A DNA stretch of 64,000 nucleotides from RFSX01 sp964591455 (GTDB lineage Bacteria; Bacteroidota; Bacteroidia; Chitinophagales; Saprospiraceae), in contig CAZQDZ010000022.1 in NCBI GenBank assembly GCA_964591455.1, positions 1 to 64,000 on the forward strand. Reading direction: 5' to 3'. The notes below the pieces were generated by a model that was given only the letters and a program-made list of their open reading frames with translations, was not told where the DNA came from and ran no database searches. The position numbers were made by a program, and so were the translations under genes. Positions within the stretch are counted from its first letter, which is position 1; the number at the start of each line of letters is the position of its first letter. Below are positions 44,472 to 54,946 of the stretch, in pieces.

Positions 44472-45569
44472 TTACTTTATCATAATCGGTAGTCTGACCA
44501 TAGTATTTTCCCATCCGATAAGGACATCTACTTGCTTATCAGATACCTTATCAAAAGTCATCGATAGTGCATCTAATGTAGCCTGAGTTTTCTCTACAGG
44601 CACAGTGATGGTTTGGACATTAGTTTCTTCATCGTGATTAGCAAATCCCCAACTATTGGTATTGCTATGAATGATAATGTCCCAGCTCTTTTCATTCACC
44701 ACTGCAAAGAGTCCGTAAGTACCTGCTCTCAAATCCTCACCACCGATATTCACAGGCTGGTGGAATCTGATTAGTGTTGTTTCGTTAGCGCCAAGTCTCC
44801 ACATCTCTCCATACTTGAGTAGTCCACCAAATATTTCTCGTCCCTTCATCTGAGGTCTACTGTATTGGATTTTTACTTGAGGTTGATTGGCTTCAAGTTC
44901 TTCCGGCTTCATAAAGTTGAGGTATTTAGAACCACCTGGGAAGTAGATATTATGCATTGGACTTGCATCCTCACCCGCAAGGCTAGAAGCATTGAGATTG
45001 ATAGGAAGCGTCGCTCTTACTTTATCCCACTCGAATAACATATCTACATTTCCTTCATTCACCTTTTGGAATCCAATCGTAAACTGTTCTCTGCTCGAAC
45101 CCGTGTCGGTCACTGCTGCAGGGAATCGGCCTATTTCTTTCGTCTTATCTACGTTGTTAAGACCAGCGGTATTTGTAGCCGTTGAAATCACAATGTTCCA
45201 CACATCTTTCTTGACTTCAGCGTAGAGTCTATAGCGACCTCTTGGTATAACTGTACCATTGATTTCTACATTTTGGTAGAAGGTAGCTTCTGTGCCTTCG
45301 TTAGCCCCCAATCTCCAATCTTCATTGTAAGGAACAAGATCACCGAAAATAACTCTGTCCTTTTTGTAAGGTCTGCAGTAAGTTACTTTGATCTTTGGGT
45401 TTCTATCTGGATCGTCAGCGTCTAGGTAATTCCCAAATGCTGCACTTCTAGGATAGGTCGCCTGATCGGCTGGGCTTTTTTGTAGCTCAGGCCACTCAAT
45501 CGCATCCTGTGCTGTCATGATTCCTCCTACTAATAAGAGTAGGACTAGTAATAAATTATGTTTATTCAT
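44472..45569 (-). CDS. Secreted protein with two DUF2911 domains
   Basis: 365 residues with a signal peptide (about 1-20, ending MTAQ). Two copies of DUF2911 follow: KVTYCRPYKKDRVIFGDLVPYNEDWRLGANE with GRYRLYAE (about 58-125), and KIQYSRPQMKGREIFGGLLKYGEMWRLGANE with GTYGLFAV (about 225-300). The domain is common in Bacteroidota and of unknown function. The duplication inside one polypeptide is a usual form. The gene has its own terminator and lies downstream of the large propeller gene on the same strand, possibly with it in one transcript. Confidence 0.85.
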   Translation of the reverse strand: MNKHNLLLVLLLLVGGIMTAQDAIEWPELQKSPADQATYPRSAAFGNYLDADDPDRNPKIKVTYCRPYKKDRVIFGDLVPYNEDWRLGANEGTEATFYQNVEINGTVIPRGRYRLYAEVKKDVWNIVISTATNTAGLNNVDKTKEIGRFPAAVTDTGSSREQFTIGFQKVNEGNVDMLFEWDKVRATLPINLNASSLAGEDASPMHNIYFPGGSKYLNFMKPEELEANQPQVKIQYSRPQMKGREIFGGLLKYGEMWRLGANETTLIRFHQPVNIGGEDLRAGTYGLFAVVNEKSWDIIIHSNTNSWGFANHDEETNVQTITVPVEKTQATLDALSMTFDKVSDKQVDVLIGWENTMVRLPIMIK

Positions 45570-45727
45570 GAGAATAATATCTAGTATTTAATTAAATATA
45601 ATTGTAATAATTTCTTTCATGGTAAAATATCCGACGAAGATAGAAGAAATCTGAGTACAACAAATTCTTAGCCATTTTTCTTCTGAAGAATTTATTGAAG
45701 TGTTTTCACCAACTATCTCTACCGGTC

Positions 45728-48700
45728 TCACTCTATCATCTTTATCGCACGGCCAGGCGTATATGGCGCATCTGCAGACTCTAACTTTGACTCCAGTGAT
45801 TCTAAGTCATTTTTTATCAGTGATTTTAACTGATCTAGCAATGGCCCAAACTCTTCTTTAGCAATATTGAAGCTCATCAAATGTGTGCCAGTCGGATCTG
45901 AAGTACTGCCGCCCTGTTCGTACCCCAACCACCCAAGTCTACCTGCTGGTGTCGGGGGCTGATCTATGTCTAATCTGGTTTTAATATTATCACCATACAT
46001 AGCAGTCCTCAGTTCTCGCGATTTCTGATTCAGTGTGTTATACTCTGACAACAAGTCTGCCGACGGTGCAGGAATGCGATTGATGGCTACTTTTATGTGA
46101 CGCATCTTGTTATCTAATTCTGACAGCATTAATCCTGCACCCTGAACTTTTCTAGATAATTCTGACAAGTCCCTCTGGAATGCTTCCTTGGCTTTTGTAT
46201 CTGTTGCAGGCAAGACTCTGTTATCTAATGGTACAATCGTAAATGACATCTGCTCAGCGACATCTTCTAGTACACCGTCTTCATACTTAGCTAAGCTGAC
46301 AGTATATTCCCCAGGACTTACAAGAGTCCCTCTGTCTCTGCCCGCAAAGGGGTTATAAAAACTTGGTCTAGATAAATCGACAGGAGACGTCGTCGCATAG
46401 CGCATATCCCACTTCAATCTATGCATGCCTTTCTTTGGCTTAGCCGTTAACTTCCTAACGATATCGCCCTCAGCGTTCTTGATTGTAAATAGAAGTTGTG
46501 GTTCAACCTCAAGCGCCTCAGCTTTTAATTCATCATAACTGGGATAAGCAGTCGTTTTCTTATCATCTTTCTGGTCTTTCTGTCTTTGCTTTTTCTTTGA
46601 CTTAAAGCTTTCCGGATAGTAATAATCTATCAGCACTGCAGGCTCTAGATTTTCACCTGCATAAAATCCATCCCCTTGAAAGGCCTTTCCAGGCACGCCT
46701 AATGGCGTACTCGCCTCATACATATATGCATCTCTGATTGGATATATTTGTGCAAGCTCCTCTATCTTTCCTTCCCCTATATTTCTCAAGGAAGAATAAT
46801 CATCCAGCACATAAAAGCCTCTTCCGAATGTACCCAACACCAAGTCATTCTCTCTCCTTTGTATGGCTAAATCTCTTACAGCTATCGTAGGTACCCCTGC
46901 CTTAAGTTGTCTCCAATGACTGCCGCCATTACTACTAAAAAAGACACCGAACTCTGTCCCACAAAAAAGCAATCCCTTATCCACATGATCTTCTTCAATA
47001 CTATAGACACTACCTCTTTCTGGTAGGTTATTACTGATCTTAGTCCATGTGGCACCCTTATTATTGCTCTTATAGATGTAAGGCTTGAAGTCACCGTACT
47101 TATGATTATTGAAGGCCGCAAAGATCACATTCGCATCATGCTGAGAACAGTAGACCATATTGACGTAAGTATTATTAGGTACGCCAGAGATGTTCTCGAT
47201 TTTTCTCCATTCTTCTCCGCCATTAGAAGATATCTGTATAAGACCATCATCAGTACCTACCACTAATAAATTTTCATCCACAGGTGATTCTGAGAAAGCC
47301 ACTATGGTTCCATATGGAGAAGTGGATCTATTCTTAGCGACCGCATCTATGCTCCACACCCTATCCATAATCTTCAGTTCATTTCTATTAATCTGACGCG
47401 TCAAATCATCACCCAATACTGTCCAGTTATTGCCATAGTCATCACTTCTAAATAATTTATTGGCAGCAAAATACAGACGTCCAGACTTGTGGTTGCTTAC
47501 TTGTAGTGGGGCATCCCAATTCCATCTGTATCCATTTTCTCCTTTTCTTTCCTTAGGCTGTATGCCTACTTCCTCACCACTCTTTCTATCATAACGTACA
47601 AGTACCCCGTACTGAGACTGCGCATATACGATGTCTGGATTTTCTGGATCCACCTGCGATTCAAATCCATCACCACCATGCGTGATAAACCAATCTGAAT
47701 TTGTTATACCATTACTAGATGTCGTTCGTGCTGGACCTCCCATACTGAAATTATCCTGAGTCCCTCCATAGATATTATAGAATGGCGCATCATTATCTAC
47801 AGCGACCTTATAGAATTGTGTGACTGGCAAGTTGGCTTTGAATGCCCAAGTCGCCGCACCATCCCAGGTCTCATATATGCCTCCATCACAGCCCACTAAC
47901 CAATGCTGATTATTGTCAGGGTTAATCCAGATACTATGATTATCTACATGCTTGGTTACCTCTCCTACTCTCTTGAATGTCTTTCCGCCATCTACACTCT
48001 TACTCATCCATGTGTCCATAGAAAAGATAATATCTGCATTAGTGGGATCGGAAATGATTTCTTGGTAATAATTACCGCTTGTAACATGGCTTCCTCGCTT
48101 TTGCCAACTGGCACCGCCATCTGTAGATCTATAGAATCCACTCTTACCTTCAGCAGCTTCCACGATCGCATTGATTTTAGATGGGTCAGCTTCTGAGATG
48201 GAAAGACCGATTCTCCCTAGATCCACACTCGGTAATCCCGATGATGACTTAGTCCAGGTATCCCCGCCATCCACACTCTTGTAAATCGCAGAACCAGGTC
48301 CCCCTCCTAAGTAAGTAAATACGTGACGAGCTCGTTGGTGGGCTGCGGCATATAACACATCTGGATTAGATGGATCTATAATCATATCTGCGACTCCCGT
48401 ATGCTTGTCTATAGACAAGGTCGCTTCCCACGTCTGTCCTCCATCTGTAGATTTGTAGACACCTCTATCTCCGCCAGAACTCCATAATGGTCCAACAGAT
48501 GCTACCAATATCGTATTAGAATCTTCTGGATGGACAATGATTTTTGATATATGCTCCGAATTCTTTAATCCCATATGCTTCCATGATGACCCGCCATCTA
48601 TGGACTTATATATCCCGTCTCCATAAGCCACTGATCGTTGGTTATTGTTTTCTCCTGTACCTATCCATATCGTACTGTGATTATTAGGATCCATTGTGAC

Positions 48701-49030
48701 ACAACCAATAGAATAAGAACCCTGCCCATCAAATATTGGCTTAAATGTGGTACCTGCATTATCTGTTTTCCATACCCCGCCTGAAGAGGTCGCTACATAG
48801 TAGACATGATTCATGTCGGGGTGTACAGCAATGTCAGATATTCTACCTGATGTTAATGCCGGTCCTAGACTTCTAAATTTGAGATTAGACAACCCAATCT
48901 CGTCGATTGGATGTTTTTCTTTCTTAGTTTCTGTCTTGTCTTTGTCCTTCTTACGTTTTCGCTGTGCATCAAGGTCGGTTGACACCAGGGCACAAGACAT
49001 TATTAGAAAAGCAATGAATATAGATTTCAT
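45728..49030 (-). CDS. Large exported sortilin/BNR-propeller protein
   Basis: 1100 residues with a signal peptide (about 1-20). Most of the chain is a double propeller of sortilin/VPS10 and BNR-type repeats (for example IYKSIDGGSSWKHMG, VYKSTDGGQTWEA, FYRSTDGGASWQKRG, LFRSDDYGNNWTVLG). The Asp boxes S.DGG..W repeat about ten times between residues 50 and 690. After the propellers comes a beta domain (about 830-920) and a helical C-terminus (about 940-1100) rich in Leu/Lys/Glu. Such proteins are annotated as glycosyl hydrolases on fold alone; catalytic function is unproven. The helical tail is the part duplicated at 44000-44345. No T9SS tail is present. Confidence 0.87.
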   Translation of the reverse strand: MKSIFIAFLIMSCALVSTDLDAQRKRKKDKDKTETKKEKHPIDEIGLSNLKFRSLGPALTSGRISDIAVHPDMNHVYYVATSSGGVWKTDNAGTTFKPIFDGQGSYSIGCVTMDPNNHSTIWIGTGENNNQRSVAYGDGIYKSIDGGSSWKHMGLKNSEHISKIIVHPEDSNTILVASVGPLWSSGGDRGVYKSTDGGQTWEATLSIDKHTGVADMIIDPSNPDVLYAAAHQRARHVFTYLGGGPGSAIYKSVDGGDTWTKSSSGLPSVDLGRIGLSISEADPSKINAIVEAAEGKSGFYRSTDGGASWQKRGSHVTSGNYYQEIISDPTNADIIFSMDTWMSKSVDGGKTFKRVGEVTKHVDNHSIWINPDNNQHWLVGCDGGIYETWDGAATWAFKANLPVTQFYKVAVDNDAPFYNIYGGTQDNFSMGGPARTTSSNGITNSDWFITHGGDGFESQVDPENPDIVYAQSQYGVLVRYDRKSGEEVGIQPKERKGENGYRWNWDAPLQVSNHKSGRLYFAANKLFRSDDYGNNWTVLGDDLTRQINRNELKIMDRVWSIDAVAKNRSTSPYGTIVAFSESPVDENLLVVGTDDGLIQISSNGGEEWRKIENISGVPNNTYVNMVYCSQHDANVIFAAFNNHKYGDFKPYIYKSNNKGATWTKISNNLPERGSVYSIEEDHVDKGLLFCGTEFGVFFSSNGGSHWRQLKAGVPTIAVRDLAIQRRENDLVLGTFGRGFYVLDDYSSLRNIGEGKIEELAQIYPIRDAYMYEASTPLGVPGKAFQGDGFYAGENLEPAVLIDYYYPESFKSKKKQRQKDQKDDKKTTAYPSYDELKAEALEVEPQLLFTIKNAEGDIVRKLTAKPKKGMHRLKWDMRYATTSPVDLSRPSFYNPFAGRDRGTLVSPGEYTVSLAKYEDGVLEDVAEQMSFTIVPLDNRVLPATDTKAKEAFQRDLSELSRKVQGAGLMLSELDNKMRHIKVAINRIPAPSADLLSEYNTLNQKSRELRTAMYGDNIKTRLDIDQPPTPAGRLGWLGYEQGGSTSDPTGTHLMSFNIAKEEFGPLLDQLKSLIKNDLESLESKLESADAPYTPGRAIKMIE

Positions 49031-49112
49031 GTTGAATATGGTTATTAATTATAATAGACATTTAAAGTAGGAAATATTATCATTACAATTAAATCACTAA
49101 GCATCATATACA

Positions 49113-50306
49113 GTGGCACCAGACAGAATCGCCATTAAAGTCAGACAAAAGGCCATTCGGCATATCAAGAGCGGTCATCCCTGGCTATTTGACCAGAGCA
49201 TTGTGAAGCAAAATAAGGATGGCACTACAGGTGATATCGCCATTATCTTTGACAATAAGTCTAATGAATTTCTAGCTATCGGGCTCTATGATGCCTACTC
49301 ACCTATCCGTGTAAAGATTCTGTCTACAAAAAATGGCACCAAAATAGACAACGAATGGATTAGACTAAAAATCAGTCATGCCTTTGAATTGCGGCAAGCT
49401 TTATTAGACCATGAGGTCACTGGATATCGTCTGCTATATGGTGAGAACGATGGATTGCCTGGACTGGTCTGTGATGTATATGGACCCTGTGCCGTCATCA
49501 AATTGTATTCCTTGATATGGCAACCATTATTAAATATAATCTGTGATACCATTATAGACATTACCAAGAGCACATCTATTGTCCTAAGACTATCACGATT
49601 AATTCAAAAGCAGAATCTTCCTTCTCTATCAGATGGATTAATATTGCGTGGGCAGTTAAAAAATCCAGAAGTCATATTTCGAGAATATGGTGTAAGTTAT
49701 TATGCGCATGTCATACATGGCCACAAGACAGGTTTCTTTCTAGACCATAGACAAAATCGTCGCTATGTACAATCTATCGCTAAGCGAAAAACCGTTTTAG
49801 ACGTCTTTACTTATGCTGGCGGGTTTGCAATCCATGCCGCTGTGGGCGGCGCTAAGTCGGTGACGGCCATTGACATCAGCAAACCGGCACTAGCCCTTGC
49901 ACAAAAAAATGCGGAACTGAATAAGGTCAAGATAGATACCATAGCAGGTGATGCTTTCAAGATTATGCAACAACTTACACTGGAGAAGAAAAAATACGAT
50001 TTGATTATCATCGACCCGCCCGCCTTTGCTAAATCACAAAAGGAGGTACCTAAAGCCTTAGAACAATATGCACGGTTAGCTCTACTCGGCATACAACTCA
50101 CAGCAGAAAAAGGCACATTAATTCTGGCTTCTTGCTCATCGCGAGTAATTCATGAAGACTTTTTTAGGACAGTGGAATCTGCAATGAGTCGCTCTAGAAA
50201 AACATATAACAAACTCAAAAAGACTGGACATGATATAGACCATCCTATCGGATTCTCAGAAGGCAGTTATCTAAAGAGTGGCTATTACGAAGTAGCTACT
50301 TACTAA
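49113..50306 (+). CDS. Class I rRNA large-subunit methyltransferase (RlmI-like)
   Basis: 397 residues from a GTG at 49113, the first plausible start. An N-terminal PUA domain (IKVRQKAIRHIKSGHPWLFDQS) is followed by an EEHEE-like domain (LLYGENDGLPGLVCDVYG) and a Rossmann methyltransferase with motif I LDVFTYAGGFAIHAA, acidic residue AIDIS and catalytic motif IIIDPPAFAKSQ. It matches RlmI (m5C of 23S rRNA) and relatives such as YccW; the residue modified cannot be read from sequence alone. It is a cytosolic housekeeping gene, divergent from the propeller gene. Confidence 0.9.
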   Translation: MAPDRIAIKVRQKAIRHIKSGHPWLFDQSIVKQNKDGTTGDIAIIFDNKSNEFLAIGLYDAYSPIRVKILSTKNGTKIDNEWIRLKISHAFELRQALLDHEVTGYRLLYGENDGLPGLVCDVYGPCAVIKLYSLIWQPLLNIICDTIIDITKSTSIVLRLSRLIQKQNLPSLSDGLILRGQLKNPEVIFREYGVSYYAHVIHGHKTGFFLDHRQNRRYVQSIAKRKTVLDVFTYAGGFAIHAAVGGAKSVTAIDISKPALALAQKNAELNKVKIDTIAGDAFKIMQQLTLEKKKYDLIIIDPPAFAKSQKEVPKALEQYARLALLGIQLTAEKGTLILASCSSRVIHEDFFRTVESAMSRSRKTYNKLKKTGHDIDHPIGFSEGSYLKSGYYEVATY

Positions 50307-50325
50307 AGGACACTGAGCTTTGGCA

Positions 50326-50823
50326 TTACCATACAATCACAACATCCCTACGACCAAGAACATTTGGTATCACCCAAGTCCCACTAAGACGAGAGTCAGA
50401 ATGCGTCTCACTTTCTCTAGCCTGAAGGATCCTATACTCTTTCTGTGCTAAGACTGACATTTTCGATAAACTATTTCGTCTTACAATATTTAACTGGGTG
50501 CAATGATTGTTCACAAATTGGCTCATAACCTCAAGAAGCTCAGCCTGAGAAATCATAAAGGTAGTGTCTGGAGGATAACATGGATGACTTATGCCAGCAA
50601 ATGTAGAGTACAGACGATTCATTTCGTCCGTATTTATTTGCAGTTCATTTAAGGCATCAAAAGCAGATTGTTGTTCTGCATTGAGAACATCGACATATTG
50701 TACTTGATCAGTAAAGCTAATGGAGGATGATGGTTTTGCTGGCTTTTCTGAGCATTGATAGTAAGTCATCAAGGCTGCTAAGATGAGCATCGGTGCTAGC
50801 ATTACTCTAATTCTATCTATCAT
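50326..50823 (-). CDS. Envelope protein of unknown function
   Basis: 165 residues with an N-terminal hydrophobic segment (MLAPMLILAALMTYYQC) resembling a lipoprotein or signal anchor, though the residues before Cys are not a canonical lipobox. The mature part is mostly helical. No family was recognised. It is convergent with the methyltransferase gene, leaving only 19 bases between their stops. Confidence 0.5.
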   Translation of the reverse strand: MIDRIRVMLAPMLILAALMTYYQCSEKPAKPSSSISFTDQVQYVDVLNAEQQSAFDALNELQINTDEMNRLYSTFAGISHPCYPPDTTFMISQAELLEVMSQFVNNHCTQLNIVRRNSLSKMSVLAQKEYRILQARESETHSDSRLSGTWVIPNVLGRRDVVIVW

Positions 50824-51050
50824 CTATTACTGTTTTACTATAATATAGATATATGGAATGTTGCTAGGTATCTTTTAACACCAAAAAGAAATCGGGTATT
50901 CTGCCACTCAAAGCTACTTAGTATTTATAACGATATCAACAAAAAAATAGAAGTTACCAACAAGTTCAATAATACATAATAAATTATTTACATCTGTCTC
51001 TACAGTTAGCTACTTTCATTCTGTAGCTTTTATTACTTAAACTATTTTAT

Positions 51051-54000
51051 ATGAAAAAACTAACGACTACAATTGCATTGTGCTTGATGACAACTTTTGG
51101 ACTGATGGCGCAAGGATCCACTTCATCTTCTATGAGTGGAAAAATTACAGATTTAGAAACAAGGGAAGGCTTGATCGCGACAGACATTATAGCGACGCAT
51201 GTTCCTTCTGGCACCATTTATGGCGCAGCGTCAGACAACTCAGGGTTCTTTAGAATTCCAGGAATGAGAGTCGGTGGACCATACACTATTGAGGTATCGT
51301 ATGTGGGGTATGAAACATTTACAAGAAATGATGTTCACCTCAATCTCGGGCAGAATCTAAAACTAGATGCGGCACTTTCTACGGCTTCTATAGGATTGGA
51401 AGAAATTGTCATTTCTGCGGGAGGTCTTTTTGATGGTACCAAAACAGGTGCTGAGACTGTTATCGGTGAAGAGCAAATTAATGCCTTGCCTACGGTCTCT
51501 AGATCTATAGGTGACTTTACAAGGCTAACACCTCAAAGTAGAACGACTGAAGGTAATGACGGTTTTGAGTTATCATTTGCAGGACAGAATAACAGATTCA
51601 ACTCTATCTATATAGATGGTGCTGTCAGTAATGATGTTTTTGGATTAGCTGGTTCAGGTACAAATGGTGGTCAGACAGGTGTATCGCCTATCTCTGTGGA
51701 TGCCATAGAAGAATTTCAGGTAAACCTTGCGCCATTTGATGTGAAGCAAGGCGGTTTTGGAGGGGCAGCAATTAATGCGATTACCAGATCAGGAACCAAT
51801 AATCTAGAAGGATCTGTATACACCTACTTCAGAAATCAAGGATTAGCAGGTAAGACACCTACTGATGATGATACTATAGAAAGAGAAAGACTTAGTGACT
51901 TCACCGCTCAGACGACAGGAGTTAGAGTAGGCGGTCCACTTATAGAGAACAAGTTATTTTTCTTTGTTAATGCGGAAATCCAGCGTGACGTAACGCCATT
52001 GCCATTTGATTTCGAAAATTATATTGGTGATTCTGACAGAGCTCAAATAGATGCGCTCATTTCTAGATTAAATGAGTTCGGTTATGACCCAGGTACATTT
52101 GAGGATAATGAACGATTTCTAGATTCAGAGAAATATAATTTAAAGCTAGATTATAATATCAATCCTAAAAACAAATTGGCCTTCAAATTATCACATGTAC
52201 ATGCCAACAACTTAGAAGGTGTACAATCTGATTTTAACAGTATCAACTTTTTGAACTCAAGTGAATCATTTGATTCAAGAACGACAACGGCTTCTTTGGA
52301 ATTAAATACACTTATTAATTCTAACTTAAGTAACAACCTTATTATAGGATATTCGGCAGTTAGAGATGACAGAGATCCTACGGGCACCGACTTTCCTCAT
52401 ATAGACATCGATGATGGTTCTGCCTTGATATCTCTAGGTGGAGAAGAGTTTAGTAGTGCCAACCTATTGAATCAGGATATTTTTACGATTACAAATAATC
52501 TTCAACTCTACAAAGGAAAACATACAATCACTTTAGGGACACATAATGAATTCTACAGCGTAGACAATTTATTTATTGCCTTCAATTTTGGATCGTATGA
52601 TTTTGATGATGTACCAACTTTCTTAGAAGGTGGTAACTCAAGTTTCTTTATCAGAAACTTTTCTCTTGTAGATAATATCTCAGGTGATGAATCTGCAGCC
52701 GTTGCATCTTTTACTGCTGGTCAACTTGGACTATATGCTCAGGATGAAATTCAAATATCTGATGATTTCAAATTTACAGCAGGTCTAAGACTAGACTTAC
52801 CTTTCTATGGAGATACGCCAGGTAATGATGCCTTTAACAATGAGACTATTCCATTATTAGAAGCCGAGGGTTATGACCTAAGAGGTGCCCAAGTAGGTCA
52901 GTTTATACAACCACAGTTACAATTCTCTCCTAGATTAGGATTTAACTGGGATATAAATGGAAACAATAGATCACAGCTAAGAGGAGGTGCAGGTATATTT
53001 ACGAGTAGAGCACCACTTGTCTGGGTAGGTGGCGCCTTTAATAATTATGGCCTGAATGTCGGTACACAACTTGCATTTGGAGACTTGCCATTTAATCCTA
53101 ATCCACAAACTCAGGAACCGGGTAGTATTGATTTGAATAACGTCAATCCTTCCGGGTCAGTGGATTTATTTGCAGAGGATTTCAAATTGCCTCAGTTCCT
53201 TAAGCTTAATCTTGCACTAGACCATAAGTTAAACAACACTTGGACTCTACAGTTAGATGCGTTGTATAATAAAACCATTCAAAATGTAGCTTACCAGAAT
53301 CTTAACCTAAGTCAGTCTATAGGAAATCTAACGGGCACACCAGATGACAGACCTATATATAACCGAAGAGACGAAGTAGATCCTACGTATGACAGAATAC
53401 TTTTAGGATATAATACTTCAGAGGGCTATACTTATAACTTATCTGCAAGTATCACAGGTAAGATATCTAACAGCTTGTTCGCTAATGCGGCTTACTCATT
53501 TGGAGATGCTTTCTCTGTATTTGATGGAACGAGCTCACAGAATTCTTCTCAGTGGAGAGGACTACACAGTGTAGGAGGAAGAAACTTTGACCAACCATTA
53601 TCTAGGTCAGATTTCTCGCCAGGGTCTAGATTCATTGTTGCTTTAAGTAAAGAGTTTAAGTACGCCAATGGCAACTTAGGTACTACTATAACGCTATTCC
53701 ATGAGAGTGCAGCAGGTAGACCTTACAGCTATATCTATAATGACAATGGCAATCTTACCAATGAGGATTCTAGAGAAAGAGCACTTATATTCATCCCGTC
53801 CACTGCGGATGATATTATACTAGTGGATGATGATAACTTAACAGCGGCGCAACAATGGAGTGCACTAGATGCTTTCATAGAAAATGATCCATACCTAAGT
53901 CAAAACAGAGGTGAGTATGCCGAAAGAAATCAGAATAGAGGACTATGGAGTCATGTTCTAGATTTGAAGATTCTACAAGACGTGAATATTAATGCAGGAA

Positions 54001-54272
54001 ATAAATTACATAGATTTCAAGTGTCTTTAGACATTTTTAATTTTTCTAATTTTATTAATTCTAACTGGGGAAGAAGATACTTTGTAGGTAGCTTCGGGAA
54101 CTTCGAATTACTAGACTTTGAAGGATTTGAAGATGGGACTAACAATCCGACATTCACTTATAATCCAGCAAGAGCGACAGAAGATAACGAGCCATTCGCA
54201 GTCATAGACGATGGCGGAATACAGAGTTCAAGATGGCAAATGCAAATAGGCTTAAGATACATCTTCCAATAG
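51051..54272 (+). CDS. Oar-like TonB-dependent outer membrane receptor
   Basis: 1073 residues with a signal peptide (about 1-20, ending LMAQ). It starts with a carboxypeptidase-regulatory-like domain (MSGKITDLETREGLIATDI..., about 27-110), then a plug (ETVIGEEQINALPTVSRSI and GTNNLEGSVYTYFR), and a long outer-membrane barrel ending in an aromatic strand (GLRYIFQ). This order and size match Oar-type receptors of Myxococcus and Bacteroidota, which can export or import proteins or large ligands via TonB. The substrate is unknown. It has its own terminator and no SusD-like partner. Confidence 0.87.
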   Translation: MKKLTTTIALCLMTTFGLMAQGSTSSSMSGKITDLETREGLIATDIIATHVPSGTIYGAASDNSGFFRIPGMRVGGPYTIEVSYVGYETFTRNDVHLNLGQNLKLDAALSTASIGLEEIVISAGGLFDGTKTGAETVIGEEQINALPTVSRSIGDFTRLTPQSRTTEGNDGFELSFAGQNNRFNSIYIDGAVSNDVFGLAGSGTNGGQTGVSPISVDAIEEFQVNLAPFDVKQGGFGGAAINAITRSGTNNLEGSVYTYFRNQGLAGKTPTDDDTIERERLSDFTAQTTGVRVGGPLIENKLFFFVNAEIQRDVTPLPFDFENYIGDSDRAQIDALISRLNEFGYDPGTFEDNERFLDSEKYNLKLDYNINPKNKLAFKLSHVHANNLEGVQSDFNSINFLNSSESFDSRTTTASLELNTLINSNLSNNLIIGYSAVRDDRDPTGTDFPHIDIDDGSALISLGGEEFSSANLLNQDIFTITNNLQLYKGKHTITLGTHNEFYSVDNLFIAFNFGSYDFDDVPTFLEGGNSSFFIRNFSLVDNISGDESAAVASFTAGQLGLYAQDEIQISDDFKFTAGLRLDLPFYGDTPGNDAFNNETIPLLEAEGYDLRGAQVGQFIQPQLQFSPRLGFNWDINGNNRSQLRGGAGIFTSRAPLVWVGGAFNNYGLNVGTQLAFGDLPFNPNPQTQEPGSIDLNNVNPSGSVDLFAEDFKLPQFLKLNLALDHKLNNTWTLQLDALYNKTIQNVAYQNLNLSQSIGNLTGTPDDRPIYNRRDEVDPTYDRILLGYNTSEGYTYNLSASITGKISNSLFANAAYSFGDAFSVFDGTSSQNSSQWRGLHSVGGRNFDQPLSRSDFSPGSRFIVALSKEFKYANGNLGTTITLFHESAAGRPYSYIYNDNGNLTNEDSRERALIFIPSTADDIILVDDDNLTAAQQWSALDAFIENDPYLSQNRGEYAERNQNRGLWSHVLDLKILQDVNINAGNKLHRFQVSLDIFNFSNFINSNWGRRYFVGSFGNFELLDFEGFEDGTNNPTFTYNPARATEDNEPFAVIDDGGIQSSRWQMQIGLRYIFQ

Positions 54273-54301
54273 AAAACTAAACCCTAAATCGATTTATAAG
54301 T

Positions 54302-54332
54302 AAGCCGTCGCTATTAGCGGCGGCTTTTTTTT
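54302..54332 (+). terminator. Strong terminator of the Oar-like gene
   Basis: GCCGTCGC (54304-54311), loop TATTA, GCGGCGGC (54317-54324), then T8. It is the most GC-rich hairpin in the window. Confidence 0.9.
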
Positions 54333-54409
54333 ATTGTAGAACTACCAGTTTCTTTTATTCTCTCTATTAGGACTAGTCTCCAATTTCTCAAAGGGGGCTG
54401 GTACTGAAA

Positions 54410-54940
54410 TTACAATGCCTTGATTCTCTGTTCTATTTGATTCAGTGCAGATGCACTATATCCTTTCGGTTCAAATACAATATTGCCTTCCTGGTCTACA
54501 AGAAACATTCTAGGAATTGCAGATATATCCAACTCGTTAACCAGATAACCATATTCATCATGAATCACCTTAAAGTTCCAGTCGGTACTATTGACCATTT
54601 GAAATATTTTAGCATGAGCAGTTGGTTTATCTATGGAGACCGCAATAAATTCAAAATCATATTTTTCTGACCAATCACAGTGTACTCTCTGCAGTGCACG
54701 AAGTTCGTTCCTACAGGGACCACACCAAGTAGCCCATACACTCACTAAGTAAATTTTACCTTTTGGCATATGAGATGACAAATAAGATTTCTCACCCTGA
54801 TTATTTTTTACATGGATCTTGAGCGGTTTCTTAGTGGTGCCGTGCACAGAGTTAAAAGGGAAAGCACTCTGTGATATTAGTGAACTCATGCACATTAAGA
54901 AAATTACAGTATAGAGAAATCGCATAATTCTAAATTTCAT
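54410..54940 (-). CDS. Periplasmic thioredoxin-fold protein (TlpA/ResA-like)
   Basis: 176 residues. A signal peptide (about 1-24, ending LISQ) is followed by a redoxin domain with the classic WCGPC active site (about 73-77, VWATWCGPCRNELR) and the conserved cis-Pro in ISAIPRMFLVD. It is a thiol:disulfide reductase acting in the periplasm, possibly in cytochrome c maturation or oxidative repair. The next gene-like sequence upstream on this strand is a decayed ankyrin gene, so the thioredoxin has probably outlived its original neighbour. Confidence 0.87.
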   Translation of the reverse strand: MKFRIMRFLYTVIFLMCMSSLISQSAFPFNSVHGTTKKPLKIHVKNNQGEKSYLSSHMPKGKIYLVSVWATWCGPCRNELRALQRVHCDWSEKYDFEFIAVSIDKPTAHAKIFQMVNSTDWNFKVIHDEYGYLVNELDISAIPRMFLVDQEGNIVFEPKGYSASALNQIEQRIKAL

Positions 54941-54946
54941 TTCATT

